DNA of 64,000 bases from Dokdonella_A sp966248875 (GTDB taxonomy: Bacteria; Pseudomonadota; Gammaproteobacteria; Xanthomonadales; Rhodanobacteraceae), in assembly GCA_966248875.1 (NCBI GenBank), contig CBINBI010000011.1, positions 1-64,000 of the forward strand, in the 5' to 3' direction. The notes under the pieces were generated by a model. It was given only the letters and a program-made list of their open reading frames with translations, made no database searches and was not told the origin of the DNA. The translations under genes and the position numbers were made by a program. Of this stretch, positions 35,609 to 45,251 are shown piece after piece. Each line of letters begins with the position of its first letter. The stretch's first letter is position 1.

Positions 35609-37063
35609 CTACCGGGGCCAGACGCGCCGGAGCTTCGCGCAGGCCTGCACGATGCCCGCCTCGTCGATGGCGCCGTAGCCGAAAGTGAAACCCTGCCGCC
35701 CCGCTCCGCCCGACTGGAACACGCGGAGCAGCACGACGCCGACATCATGGCGGCGCGCCGCGCCGGCGAGCGCCGCCGCGTCCACCGACGGCGCCGCGAA
35801 TGCCGAGAGATGAAGCCCCGCGAGACTCGGTATCGGTTCCAGCCAGCCGCCGAAGTTCTGCGCGAGGAGCCCGAGCAGCTTTTCGCGCCGCGCGGCGTAG
35901 ACCGTGCGCATGCGCCGCACGTGGCGGGCGAGATGGCCCTCGGCGATGAACGCGGCGAGCGTGTCCTGCTCGATCACGCCGGTATGCCAGTCCGAATAGC
36001 GCTTCGCGGCCGTCAGCGCGGCACGCGCCCACGCGGGCGCGACGATGTAGCCGATGCGTATCGCCGGAAACAGGCTCTTCGAGAACGTGCCGACATAGAA
36101 CACGCAACCGCCGCGGTCGAGCGTCTTCAGCGCATCCAGCGGCCGCCCGCCGAAGCGGAACTCGCTGTCGTAGTCGTCCTCGACGACGACCGCGCCGTGC
36201 GCGTGCGCGAACTCGAGCAGCGCCGCGCGCCGCCGCGCCGACATCGCGCAGCCGAGCGGAAACTGGTGCGAGGGCGTGACGCAGACGACGCGCGCCTCGC
36301 TCGGCAGGCGCTCGACGACGAGGCCTTCCGCATCGACGCGTACCGGCACGAGCTTCGCGCCGGCCGCGGCGAATGCGTTCTGCAGCGGCGCATAGCCCGG
36401 ATTCTCGACCGCGACGACGGTGCGACCCGGCGAGACCAGGATGCGCGCGAGCAGGTCGAACGCCTGCTGCGCGCCCGAGGTCACGACGATGTCCTCGGCC
36501 GCGCACGCCACCGCGCGCGCAAAGGACACATGCCCGGCAATGCCCTCGCGCAGCAAAGGTTGACCGCGCGGGTCCGCGTACGCGGCGCTCGATCTCGCCA
36601 GCGTGCGCAGCGAGCGCGCCGTCAGCCGGCGCCAGATCGCGAACGGAAACAGCGCGAGATCGGGCACGCCCAGCCTGAAGTCGAGGCGCGGCTTCGGCGG
36701 CGGCGAGACCACGAATGCCGCGGGCGGCACGCGCCAGAATGGGGCGAGCCGTCGCCCGTTTGCCGCGACGGCAGGAGCCGTGCGCGATTTCTTAGGGCCC
36801 CGCGCGAGCGCGCCGGCGACGAACACGCCGGCGCCGCGCCGCGCGACGACGTAGCCTTCGCTCAGCAGCAGATCGTAGGCTGCCACCGCCGTGTTGCGCG
36901 ACACGCCGCAGGCGCTCGCCAGCCGCCGCGTCGATGGCAGCCGCAGGCCTGGCTTGAGCCGCCCGTCGAGAATCGCATCGCGCAGCTGAGCGTGCAGCGA
37001 GCGCAGCAGCCGACGCGAATCGCGCCCCGGCAGCGCGATGGGCAGCTCGAAGACTGGTTCCAT
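35609..37063 (-). CDS. MocR/PdxR-type regulator (GntR winged helix fused to aminotransferase domain)
   Basis: A 484-residue regulator. Residues about 10-80 form a GntR winged helix (LHAQLRDAILDGRLKPG, LPSTRRLASACGVSRNTAV). A fold-type I aminotransferase domain runs from about 125 to the end. The PLP lysine lies in GTFSKSLFPAIRIGYIV, and VEDDYDSEFRF carries the PLP-pyridine aspartate. Such proteins sense PLP or an amino compound and control a divergent gene, here the GST at 37195. An inverted repeat AGTGGA-N11-TCCACT in the shared 131-bp region is a candidate operator. Confidence 0.92.
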   Translation of the reverse strand: MEPVFELPIALPGRDSRRLLRSLHAQLRDAILDGRLKPGLRLPSTRRLASACGVSRNTAVAAYDLLLSEGYVVARRGAGVFVAGALARGPKKSRTAPAVAANGRRLAPFWRVPPAAFVVSPPPKPRLDFRLGVPDLALFPFAIWRRLTARSLRTLARSSAAYADPRGQPLLREGIAGHVSFARAVACAAEDIVVTSGAQQAFDLLARILVSPGRTVVAVENPGYAPLQNAFAAAGAKLVPVRVDAEGLVVERLPSEARVVCVTPSHQFPLGCAMSARRRAALLEFAHAHGAVVVEDDYDSEFRFGGRPLDALKTLDRGGCVFYVGTFSKSLFPAIRIGYIVAPAWARAALTAAKRYSDWHTGVIEQDTLAAFIAEGHLARHVRRMRTVYAARREKLLGLLAQNFGGWLEPIPSLAGLHLSAFAAPSVDAAALAGAARRHDVGVVLLRVFQSGGAGRQGFTFGYGAIDEAGIVQACAKLRRVWPR

Positions 37064-37075
37064 AAAAGTCGCCGA

Positions 37076-37098
37076 TAGTGGAGCTCGTGGGAGTCCAC
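37076..37098. promoter_or_regulatory. Candidate MocR operator
   Basis: AGTGGA (37076-37081) and TCCACT (37093-37098) form a perfect inverted repeat with an 11-nt spacer in the divergent region between the MocR and GST genes, 13 bp upstream of the mocR start. Confidence 0.4.
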
Positions 37099-37194
37099 TT
37101 TAGCGCGTAACGTGCGCATCCGGCAGCAGAGCATTGTCTGCCCGCTGCCGAGCCGCCCCGCGTTTCGCGGCGCCGCACGGAGGAGGATCGTTTC

Positions 37195-37893
37195 GTGATC
37201 GATTTTTATTTCTCGCCCACGCCGAACGGGCTCAAGGTGCGGCTCTTCCTCGAGGAAGCCGAGCTTCCCCACCGCATCGTGCCGATCAGGCTGAGCCGCG
37301 GCGAGCAGTTCCGGCCGGAGTTCCTGAAGATCTCGCCGAACGGCAAGATTCCGGCCATCGTCGACTACGCGCCTCCCGGCGGCGGCGAGCCGCTGTCGCT
37401 GTTCGAGTCGGGCGCGATCCTGCTCTACCTGGCGGAAAAGACCGGCCGCTTCATGCCGCCGGATTTCCGCAGCCGCATGGTCGTGATGCAGTGGCTGTTC
37501 TGGCAGGTCGGCGGGCTCGGGCCGATGGCCGGGCAGATCGGCCACTTCAATGTCTACGCTCCGGAACCGGTGCCGTACGCGATCGATCGCTACACGCGCG
37601 AGGTGCATCGCCTCTACGGCGTGCTCGACCGCCGGCTGGCCGGCCGGGAGTTCGTCGCCGGCGACGATTATTCGATCGCGGACATGGCGTGCTACCCCTG
37701 GATCGTGCCGCATCGGCCGCACGGGCAGGACCTCGGCGATTTTCCGCATCTCGCCCGCTGGTTCGAGGCGGTGCGCGAGCGGCCGGGCACGCGGGCGACC
37801 TATGACGGCGTCCAGGATATCTATTCGCCCGCCGAGCGAAGTTTGTCGGACGAGGCGCGCGCGATCCTGTTCGGGCAGCCGGCGCTCGCCTGA
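37195..37893 (+). CDS. Glutathione S-transferase (YfcG/Ure2p-like)
   Basis: A 232-residue cytosolic GST. The thioredoxin-fold N-domain begins MIDFYFSPTPNGLKVRLFLEE; SPNGKIPAIVD contains the cis-proline, and SLFESGAILLYLAEKTG the glutathione-binding Glu-Ser. The all-helical C-domain includes DYSIADMACYPWI (the N-capping box). This matches YfcG-like enzymes, which have disulfide-bond oxidoreductase activity. The start is GTG at 37195, with GGAGGA about 9 nt upstream. It is divergent from the MocR regulator and probably under its control. Confidence 0.92.
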   Translation: MIDFYFSPTPNGLKVRLFLEEAELPHRIVPIRLSRGEQFRPEFLKISPNGKIPAIVDYAPPGGGEPLSLFESGAILLYLAEKTGRFMPPDFRSRMVVMQWLFWQVGGLGPMAGQIGHFNVYAPEPVPYAIDRYTREVHRLYGVLDRRLAGREFVAGDDYSIADMACYPWIVPHRPHGQDLGDFPHLARWFEAVRERPGTRATYDGVQDIYSPAERSLSDEARAILFGQPALA

Positions 37894-38012
37894 GCGAATC
37901 GATCGCCGGCCGTTGCTTGGGCTCGGACGGAGCACGCGGGACACCGCACACGTTGGCGCTCGCAGGCGCAAGCGGCTAGGCTGGCCGCATCACCGCAATC
38001 CCGTTGCGCCGC

Positions 38013-38573
38013 ATGCTCGTAACCGACGTCCGGCTCGCGCTTCCGCCATGGATCGAAGAGGCCGTGGACCGCGAACGCGTCTACGCGGGCGACGAGGCGC
38101 GCGTCGCCCTCGCAATCGAGCTCGCCCGGCGCAATGTCGCGGAAGGCACCGGCGGTCCGTTCGGCGCCGTGGTGTTCGACGACGGCGGTCGCGTCGTCGG
38201 TGCCGGCGTGAACGTCGTGCTGCCGCAGCACTGCTCCGCCGCGCACGCGGAAGTCATGGCCTTTGCGGCCGCGCAGGCGCTGGTGCGCCGCGCCCGGCTC
38301 GACGAAGACGGGCGCCGCTATACGCTGGCGACGAGCGCGCAGCCCTGCGCCATGTGCTATGGCGCGTGCTTCTGGGCCGGCATCGACGAACTGCTGATCG
38401 GTGCGCGTTCGAGCGACGTGATGACGCTGAGCGACTTCGACGAAGGCCCGCTGCCGGAAGACTGGATCGGCGAGCTCGGCCGGCGCGGAATTTCCGTGCG
38501 GCGCGACATCCTGCGCGACGAGGCGTGCGCGGTGTTCCGCCTCTACGCGGAGAAAGACGGCGCAACGTATTGA
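38013..38573 (+). CDS. Guanine-deaminase-like nucleoside/nucleobase deaminase
   Basis: A 186-residue zinc hydrolase of the cytidine/deoxycytidylate deaminase superfamily. HAEVMAF carries the zinc His and catalytic Glu, and TSAQPCAMCYGACFW gives the PCxxC pair. The chain length and the N-terminal helix match GuaD-type guanine deaminases and related nucleoside deaminases (about 155-190 residues). The ATG at 38013 is used; an in-frame TTG three codons earlier is possible. It is single, convergent with the GH44 gene. Confidence 0.88.
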   Translation: MLVTDVRLALPPWIEEAVDRERVYAGDEARVALAIELARRNVAEGTGGPFGAVVFDDGGRVVGAGVNVVLPQHCSAAHAEVMAFAAAQALVRRARLDEDGRRYTLATSAQPCAMCYGACFWAGIDELLIGARSSDVMTLSDFDEGPLPEDWIGELGRRGISVRRDILRDEACAVFRLYAEKDGATY

Positions 38574-38599
38574 CGTGTCGGCTGCGATGCCCCGTGGCT

Positions 38600-40279
38600 T
38601 CAGTCGAAGCCGTCCGCGAAGATCGCGTCGCCGCCTTCGACGACGAGCAGGTTCGCCGACATCGGCGGCAGCGCCGCGAGCGCGAGACCCGTGCCGGAGA
38701 TCGCGCCCGTCGCGATCGCGTGCACCGCGTGGTCCGCGTCGAAGCCGAACAGGCGCCACGTGCCGTGGTGCGCGCTGTCGAAGGTCAGCGCGACGTCATG
38801 CGTGGCGGTGTCCTTGTTCGTCAGCAGCACCATCGTGCGATTGCCGGAGGTGAACGCGTAAGCGCCGATGCGATCGGCGTCCGCGCTCGTCGCGGCGACG
38901 CTGTTGCCTGAGACTTTCGATCCCGCCCCGTCGTAGTTCAGGAACAGCGTGTAAGCGCGCTCGACACGCGTATTCGGCTCGGGCGCGACCCAGCGCGTCG
39001 CGAGGTCGACGCCCTCGCGTGCGAAGATGCCGAACAGTTCGGCCTGCGCGACTGCGCCGCTCGCCGTGCCGTCGTTGCCCCAGTTGTATTCGGTGATCGC
39101 GAGCTTCGTGCCGGGGCAGTACTGATCGATCCACGCGCGCACGCGCGGTATGAGGTTCGGCTTGTCGTAGTGGTTCGCGTCGAAATCGCCGAGATCGGCG
39201 ATCCACGACTCGGAAACCCACGACGGGTCGTAGAGCTCCTTCAGCGAGCGTAAACGCCGCGCCGCCGTCCCCGGCGAATCGTCGTCGCTGAGCGCGACGT
39301 TCTGGCCCTGTGGGTAATAATGCAGGTCCAGATAATCGACTACGCGCACGCCGCCCGCGAGCGGGTGCGCGCAGACCTGCTGCAGGTACCAGGCGACGAA
39401 GGCGAGGCCGCCGTGCGCCTGTCGGTCCGGGCCGTCCATGCACTCGTCCGCGGCGGAACCGAAGAGATCGCAGTAACCCCAGGTCACCGGTCCGGTGACG
39501 AACGCCCCGGGATCCTGCTGCTTGATCGCCGCACCGTAGCTCGCCGCCTTCGCCCAGGTTTCGTCATAGGTCGTGGGCGCCGGATGCACGTCGCGGTGCG
39601 TGGAGTTCCAGAGCATGACCTCGTTGTCGAGCGCGTAGAACCGTACGCCGCCGCCCGCCGCGCTGCCGAACGTCGCCTGGAAATGCGCGATCCAGGGTGT
39701 CCAGAACTCCGGGCCGACTTCGACCGAGGTGTCGTGCGGATCGTTGCCGGTGATCTCTGTGCCGTCGAGCCGGATGCCGTTGCCGGCGTCGGGATCCCAC
39801 GGATCGGTCGACTGCTGCGCGCCATAACGGGCGACCGAGAAGCCGGCGAAGTACGGATGAGTCAGCGGGCTGTCTGCGCGCGGCGTCCAGCCGATCGTCG
39901 GAATCGTCATCAGCGGCTGACTGCCCGCGGCGAGCGCCTCGCCGACGAACGCATCGGCGGCGTTGCCGATCGGCGGCACTTCGCTGCGGTCCGTCGCGCC
40001 GGGGATATTCTCGAAGTACCAGTCCAGCGCCGTGCTGTGCACGTCGACCTGCCAGTTGTAGCGCGTCACCGAGTTGCCGCCCCAGCGACGCACGGTGTAG
40101 CCGATCTCGGCGTTGCGGTCGGCGTCGCCGAACGCGACGCCGAAGATGTACGGGCTGAAGGGATGCACGTTCGACGATGCGTCGACGCTCACCGCAACGG
40201 CGCTGCCGCGCGGCGGCGATGCCGCATCGGCGTGCGGCGCCGCGAGTACCAGGAACGGGAGGAGCAGCCCGATGCGCAT
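38600..40279 (-). CDS. Secreted GH44-type endoglucanase/xyloglucanase
   Basis: A 559-residue exported glycoside hydrolase. The signal peptide is MRIGLLLPFLVLAAPHADA. The catalytic barrel has RRWGGNSVTRYNWQVDV and DWYFENIP, typical of family GH44. The acid/base Glu is expected in ALDNEVMLWNSTH and the nucleophile in ITEYNWGND. A beta-sandwich module follows (about 440-545). The protein ends GGDAIFADGFD, a tail shared with the delta-60 protein at 25672. The ATG at 40279 follows GAGAGG; a longer in-frame GTG start would precede the signal peptide. Substrate is likely cellulose- or xyloglucan-like beta-1,4-glucan. Confidence 0.9.
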   Translation of the reverse strand: MRIGLLLPFLVLAAPHADAASPPRGSAVAVSVDASSNVHPFSPYIFGVAFGDADRNAEIGYTVRRWGGNSVTRYNWQVDVHSTALDWYFENIPGATDRSEVPPIGNAADAFVGEALAAGSQPLMTIPTIGWTPRADSPLTHPYFAGFSVARYGAQQSTDPWDPDAGNGIRLDGTEITGNDPHDTSVEVGPEFWTPWIAHFQATFGSAAGGGVRFYALDNEVMLWNSTHRDVHPAPTTYDETWAKAASYGAAIKQQDPGAFVTGPVTWGYCDLFGSAADECMDGPDRQAHGGLAFVAWYLQQVCAHPLAGGVRVVDYLDLHYYPQGQNVALSDDDSPGTAARRLRSLKELYDPSWVSESWIADLGDFDANHYDKPNLIPRVRAWIDQYCPGTKLAITEYNWGNDGTASGAVAQAELFGIFAREGVDLATRWVAPEPNTRVERAYTLFLNYDGAGSKVSGNSVAATSADADRIGAYAFTSGNRTMVLLTNKDTATHDVALTFDSAHHGTWRLFGFDADHAVHAIATGAISGTGLALAALPPMSANLLVVEGGDAIFADGFD

Positions 40280-40362
40280 GATCCGGCCTCTCGCCACGAT
40301 GATCGCATCACGCTAGCCGCGCCGCTGCACGCCGTCCGACGAAACGATCACAATACGATCGT

Positions 40363-41481
40363 ATGAGCCGAGCGGACACGTCGAAGGCACGCGACCCGGC
40401 GGTGAGCGCCGCCGCGCCGTGCGCAGCCGGCGTGCTCGCCTACTGCCGGCCCGGTTTCGAAAGCGAATGCGCGCAGGAGCTTGCCGCGCACGCGGCGGCT
40501 CGCGACGTCCCGGGATTCGTGCGTGCGGCCCGCGGGGACGGATTTGTGGAGTTCCGCAACTCGGGAAAGGCGTCGGGCCAGCAAGACATCGCCTCGAGGC
40601 GCGAGCTGATCTTCGCGCGACAGCTCCTCTGCATCTTCGGTCACGCCGAGGCGATGCGGCGCGAGGATCGGCTCGCGGCGTTGCTGCCGATCATCGAGAA
40701 AACCGGCCTCTGCTGGTACGACGCCTGGGTGGAAGCGCCGGACAGCGATGCCGGCCGCGCGCTCGCTCCGCTCTGCCGCGCGCTCAACGCGGCGCTCGTC
40801 GCCGCACTGAAGAAGAAGCGCCTGCTCGACGCGGGATCGTCCCTGCGCCTGCACGTCTGCATGACTGCAACGAATGCCGCGATCGTCGCTTGTGCGGACG
40901 TCGCCGACGGTGCGCCATGGCCGGGCGGCATTCCGCGACTCCGGTTTCCGCGCGGCGCGCCGAGTCGCTCGACGTTGAAGCTCGAGGAAGCGTTCCTCGT
41001 GCTGCTCGACGAGAACGAGCGCGAACGATGGCTCGCGCCCGGCATGAGCGCGGTCGATCTCGGCGCCGCACCGGGTGGCTGGACCTGGCAGCTCGCACGC
41101 CGCTCGATCCGGACGATCGCCGTCGACAACGGCGCGATCGACACGGCACTCCTGGCGTCGGGCCTGGTCGAGCATCTCCGTGCCGACGGCTTCCGCTATC
41201 AGCCGCCGCGCACGGTCGACTGGCTGGTCTGCGACATGGTCGAGCAGCCGCGCCGCATCGCGTCTCTCGTCGCGCGCTGGATCGCCGAAGGCTGGTGCCG
41301 GCGCGCGATGTTCAATCTCAAGCTGCCGATGAAGAAGCGCTACGACGAAGTGCGCCTCTGCCTTTCGCTGCTGCGCGAGGAAGCCGGCGCCGACCTGGAT
41401 CTGCGCGCGAAGCAGCTCTATCACGACCGCGAGGAAATCACGGTGTTCGCGCGCAAGCGCACGGGCTCGCGACGAAGCTGA
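40363..41481 (+). CDS. rlmM: 23S rRNA 2'-O-ribose methyltransferase RlmM
   Basis: A 372-residue enzyme that methylates C2498 of 23S rRNA. A THUMP-like N-terminal region (CRPGFESECAQELAAHA) precedes the FtsJ-type Rossmann domain: AVDLGAAPGGWTWQLARR binds SAM (about 228-245) and LVCDMVEQP and FNLKLPMKKRY complete the K-D-K-E-type catalytic set. KQLYHDREEITVFARK is the conserved C-terminal end. The first about 20 residues (MSRADTSKARDP...) look like an extra leader. Divergent from the GH44 gene, 83 bp apart. Confidence 0.95.
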   Translation: MSRADTSKARDPAVSAAAPCAAGVLAYCRPGFESECAQELAAHAAARDVPGFVRAARGDGFVEFRNSGKASGQQDIASRRELIFARQLLCIFGHAEAMRREDRLAALLPIIEKTGLCWYDAWVEAPDSDAGRALAPLCRALNAALVAALKKKRLLDAGSSLRLHVCMTATNAAIVACADVADGAPWPGGIPRLRFPRGAPSRSTLKLEEAFLVLLDENERERWLAPGMSAVDLGAAPGGWTWQLARRSIRTIAVDNGAIDTALLASGLVEHLRADGFRYQPPRTVDWLVCDMVEQPRRIASLVARWIAEGWCRRAMFNLKLPMKKRYDEVRLCLSLLREEAGADLDLRAKQLYHDREEITVFARKRTGSRRS

Positions 41482-41765
41482 ACAGGCGCAACGCGATGGC
41501 GTCACCCGCGCGTGTGCGCGGCATGCGGCGATGACGCATCGGCGGGGCGCGCAAAAACGCGCCGGCTTCGTTCGCACAGGCGCAGCACCGAGCGTGCGGC
41601 AACGTTCCGCCGCGGCCGCTGCTGACGGCGGCCGCGCTCTGCCGGTATTCTGTCGGAGCCGGAATCGGGAACAGCGCAAAACGGGAGCGGAGTCCCGAGC
41701 ATCGGCGTCAGAGCCCGGTGCATCACCGGTTCCCACTCTCTCCATTCCGGTTTTCCTGCCCCGAA
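41482..41765. other. Gene-free spacer
   Basis: About 284 bp between rlmM and the TVP38-type gene. The only structure I see is a short hairpin, GGCGCG-CAAAAA-CGCGCC at 41546-41563. No reading frame here has a recognisable product. Confidence 0.4.
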
Positions 41766-42491
41766 ATGAAACGCCTGCGCGCTTTCCTGCCGCTCATCGT
41801 CCTGGTCGCGATCGGTGCCGGGCTCGTCCTTTCGGGTGCTCTCGATCGCTTCCAGCCTTCGCAGCTGGGCGCCGAGCAAGCGCGCCTGCGCGCGCTGGTC
41901 GCCGAATATCCGCTGCTCGCCGCGCTCGCGCAGATCGCCGTCATGACGCTGGCCGTCGCGACCGGCATTCCGGGCGCGATCGTGCTGATCTTCGCGGGCG
42001 GCATGCTGTTCGGCGTGATCGGCGGCACCGTGCTGTCCGGCGTCGGCACGACGCTGGGCGCGACGATCCTGTTTCTCGCCAGTCGCTCCGCGTTCGCGCA
42101 CGGAAGCGGCGGCACGCCGCTTCTGGCCGAGAAGCTCCGCGCGGGCTATCACGCCTTTCCTTTCAGCTACACGATGTTCCTGCGCCTGGTGCCGTTCTTT
42201 CCGTTCGGCGGCGTCACGGTCGCGCTGGCCTGGCTGCGCTGTCCGCTATGGCTGTTCCTGACCGCGACCGCGGCGGGCGGCACGGTCATGATCGCGTTCG
42301 AGACGGCGCTCGGCGCGGGCCTCGCCGAAACGATCGCGCGCGAAGGAGCGGTGTCGCTTGACATCTTCGCGCACAAGCGCGTGCTGGTGCCGATGCTCGG
42401 CATGGCCGTGCTGGCGCTGGCGCCGATCGTGCTGGGACAGCTTCGGCGGCTCTCGAACGGCAGAGCCGCGAAGAAGCGCGTCGTCGACTAG
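41766..42491 (+). CDS. TVP38/TMEM64 (DedA-like) membrane protein
   Basis: A 241-residue inner-membrane protein. An N-terminal anchor (LPLIVLVAIGAGLVLS) precedes the VTT/SNARE-associated core: VATGIPGAIVLIFAGGMLFG, GVGTTLGATILFLASRS and MFLRLVPFFPFGGVTVALA, the F-x-x-R-x-x-P region of the family. Relatives scramble or transport lipids such as undecaprenyl phosphate or phospholipids. The ATG at 41766 is chosen because it opens the conserved MKRLR-anchor; a longer frame from 41718 has no ribosome binding site. It precedes the glucan synthase gene by 150 bp. Confidence 0.88.
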   Translation: MKRLRAFLPLIVLVAIGAGLVLSGALDRFQPSQLGAEQARLRALVAEYPLLAALAQIAVMTLAVATGIPGAIVLIFAGGMLFGVIGGTVLSGVGTTLGATILFLASRSAFAHGSGGTPLLAEKLRAGYHAFPFSYTMFLRLVPFFPFGGVTVALAWLRCPLWLFLTATAAGGTVMIAFETALGAGLAETIAREGAVSLDIFAHKRVLVPMLGMAVLALAPIVLGQLRRLSNGRAAKKRVVD

Positions 42492-42641
42492 CACACGCGC
42501 AACCCGCTCGTCTGAGCGGATCGAGGCACGCTCGGGCGGGGCGTCGCTGCCGCGAGCCGATTGCGCGAGGCGACAACCCCTTACTCTTCCTGCCCTCGCC
42601 CGTTATCCTGCCCGCCGCTTTCATCTCCGCATGAGACCCGT

Positions 42642-45251
42642 TTGAGCCACCTGCCTGCGCCGACACCGGTTCGCAAATCGTTCTGGCGCGCGCTGCTGCT
42701 GACCGTGCTGGTGGCAGCGCTCAATGTCGCGCTGTGGGCGTTCCTCAACCGGCCGGTGCGCATCGCCGACTGGAGCGGCGAGATCGCCGGCCTCGCCTAC
42801 AACGCCTCGCAGCGCTACCAGGATCCGACGCGCGGCATCTTCCCGAGCGAGGCCGACCTCGCCGGAGACATCCGCCTGCTCTCGCAATACACGAAGCGGC
42901 TGCGCCTGTATCAGTCGTCGGAGACGCCGCAGGTGCCGCGGCTCGCACGCTTCTACGGCATGAAGGTGATGGGCGGCGCCTGGCTCGACAAGCGCATCCA
43001 GCACAACGAACGCGAGCTGGAGGCGCTGATCGCACTCTCGCGCAAGTACGACAACATCGACCGCGCCATCGTCGGCAACGAGACGGTGCTGCTCGGCAAT
43101 CTCAGCGTGCAGCAATTGATCGGCTATCTCGACCGCGCCCGCGCGCAACTCAGGATACCGGTGTCCACCGCCGAGCCGCTCGACACCTGGCAACGCCATC
43201 CCGAGCTGATCCGCCACGTCGATTTCGTCTGCGTGCACATCCTGCCGTACTGGGAGTTCGTCGCACGCAAGGACGCAATCGGCTGGGTGCTCGGCCAGTA
43301 TCAGGCGGTGCGCAAGCTGGTCGACGACCAGGGCTTTCCCGACAAGCCCGTCGTGATCGGCGAAGTCGGCTGGCCGTCGAACGGCGATCGACGCAAAAGC
43401 GCGCAGCCGTCGCTCGCCGACGAGGCGCATTTTGTGCGCGAGTGGCTGAACGTCGCCGCGCGCGAAAAGCTCGACTACTACATCATGGAGGCGATCGACC
43501 AGCCCTGGAAGGCGGCCAACGAGGGCCTTGCCGGCGCGTACTGGGGCATCCTTGACGCGAACCGCCAGCCGAAGTTCGCCTTCACCGGGACCGTGATCGA
43601 GGATCCGGAATGGCCGTGGAAGGCGGCGATCGCCTCGCTGCTCGCGCTCGTGCCGATGTTCTGGTTTGCGCGTCACTTCATCCGCTTCCGCGCGCTGGGG
43701 ATCGCGTTCTTCCTTGCGCTGATCCAGGTCTCCGCCTCGATCCTCGTCTGGATGGCGACGCTGCCCTACGACTTCTATCTCGATCCGCTCGACTGGGGCA
43801 TGCTGCTGCTGCTTTTCCCGGCGCAGATCGCGATCATCCTGATCCTGCTGATCAACGGCTTCGAGTTCACCGAAGTGCTGTGGCGGCCGCGCTGGCTGCG
43901 CGAGTTCCGGCCGCTGCCGCCGGACCCGGCCGAGCGGCAGCCGTTCGTGTCGATCCATCTCGCCTGCTACAACGAGCCGCCCGAGATGGTGATCCTGACG
44001 CTGGACTCGCTGGCGGCGCTCGACTACCGGAATTTCGAAGTCCTCGTCATCGACAACAACACGAAGAAGGAAGAGGTGTGGAAGCCGGTCGAGGCGCACT
44101 GCGCGAAACTCGGGCCGAGGTTCCGCTTCTTCCATCTCGACCCGTGGCCCGGCTTCAAGGCCGGCGCTCTCAATTTCGGCCTCAAGGAAACCGATCCGCG
44201 CGCCGAGATCGTCGCCGTGATCGATGCCGACTATGAAGTGCGCAGCGACTGGCTCGCCGCGCTCACCGGCTATTTCCACGATGCGAAAGTGGCCGTCGTG
44301 CAGTGCCCGCAGGCACACCGCGACTACGAGCACAACGCATTCCGGCGCATGACGAACTGGGAGTACGACGGGTTCTTCCGCATCGGCATGCACCATCGCA
44401 ACGAGCGCAATGCGATCATCCAGCACGGCACCATGACGATGGTGCGGCGAAGCGCGCTCGCCGACACCGGCGGATGGTCGGAGTGGACGATCTGCGAGGA
44501 CGCGGAGCTCGGCCTGCGCCTGATGCGCGAGGGCTATGACCTCGTCTACGTCGACGAGGTCATGGGACGCGGGCTCACACCGGCGGACTTCACCGCGTAC
44601 AAGTCGCAGCGCTACCGCTGGGCGTTCGGCGCCATGCAGATCCTGAAGGCGCGCTGGAACTGGATGACCTCGAAGACCTCCACGCTGACGCGCGGCCAGC
44701 GCTTCCATTTCCTGACCGGCTGGTTCTCGTGGTTCGGCGACGCACTGCACCTCGTGTTCACGCTGATGGCGATGCTGTGGACGCTCGGCATGGTGCTCGC
44801 GCCGAAGTACTTCACGCTGCCGATGTATCTCTTCCTGGTGCCGCTGATCGGATTCTTCATCTCGAAAGCCGCGTTCGGCATCATCCTCTACCGCAAGTGC
44901 GTGCCGTGCTCCTGGCGCGACACGATCGCAGCATCGATCGCGAGCATGGGCCTCTCGCACGCGATCGCGCGCGGCATCTTCCTCGGCCTGTGGAAGAAGA
45001 AAGGCGAGTTCGTGCGCACCGCGAAAAGCCGGCGCATCGGCAAGAAGCCGAGCGCCTTCATCTCGGTGACCGAGGAGCTGCTCCTCTTCCTCGCGCTGAT
45101 GGCCGGCATCGTCGGCATGATCAACTCGATCGGCATCAACTACGTAGAAGGCAAGCTCTGGATCGCGATCCTCGCCGCGCAGGCGGTTCCCTATGCGTCG
45201 GCGCTGATCGGAGCGTGGGTCGCGCACCGCTCGGGCGATGCCGTGGGTTGA
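42642..45251 (+). CDS. NdvB-like beta-glucan synthase: GH17 domain fused to GT2
   Basis: An 869-residue inner-membrane protein. An N-terminal helix (about 15-32) leads to a GH17 beta-1,3-glucan hydrolase/transferase domain with VGNETVLLG (acid Glu) and VVIGEVGWPSNG (nucleophile Glu). Helices at about 330-430 precede a GT2 domain: ACYNEPPEMV, AVIDADYEV (DxD), CEDAELGL and QRYRW, then four or more helices. The same fusion occurs in NdvB of Pseudomonas and Bradyrhizobium, which make periplasmic cyclic or linear beta-1,3-glucans. No ATG lies near the conserved N-terminus; TTG at 42642 is the likely start, with an ATG at 42561 the alternative. Confidence 0.9.
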   Translation: MSHLPAPTPVRKSFWRALLLTVLVAALNVALWAFLNRPVRIADWSGEIAGLAYNASQRYQDPTRGIFPSEADLAGDIRLLSQYTKRLRLYQSSETPQVPRLARFYGMKVMGGAWLDKRIQHNERELEALIALSRKYDNIDRAIVGNETVLLGNLSVQQLIGYLDRARAQLRIPVSTAEPLDTWQRHPELIRHVDFVCVHILPYWEFVARKDAIGWVLGQYQAVRKLVDDQGFPDKPVVIGEVGWPSNGDRRKSAQPSLADEAHFVREWLNVAAREKLDYYIMEAIDQPWKAANEGLAGAYWGILDANRQPKFAFTGTVIEDPEWPWKAAIASLLALVPMFWFARHFIRFRALGIAFFLALIQVSASILVWMATLPYDFYLDPLDWGMLLLLFPAQIAIILILLINGFEFTEVLWRPRWLREFRPLPPDPAERQPFVSIHLACYNEPPEMVILTLDSLAALDYRNFEVLVIDNNTKKEEVWKPVEAHCAKLGPRFRFFHLDPWPGFKAGALNFGLKETDPRAEIVAVIDADYEVRSDWLAALTGYFHDAKVAVVQCPQAHRDYEHNAFRRMTNWEYDGFFRIGMHHRNERNAIIQHGTMTMVRRSALADTGGWSEWTICEDAELGLRLMREGYDLVYVDEVMGRGLTPADFTAYKSQRYRWAFGAMQILKARWNWMTSKTSTLTRGQRFHFLTGWFSWFGDALHLVFTLMAMLWTLGMVLAPKYFTLPMYLFLVPLIGFFISKAAFGIILYRKCVPCSWRDTIAASIASMGLSHAIARGIFLGLWKKKGEFVRTAKSRRIGKKPSAFISVTEELLLFLALMAGIVGMINSIGINYVEGKLWIAILAAQAVPYASALIGAWVAHRSGDAVG

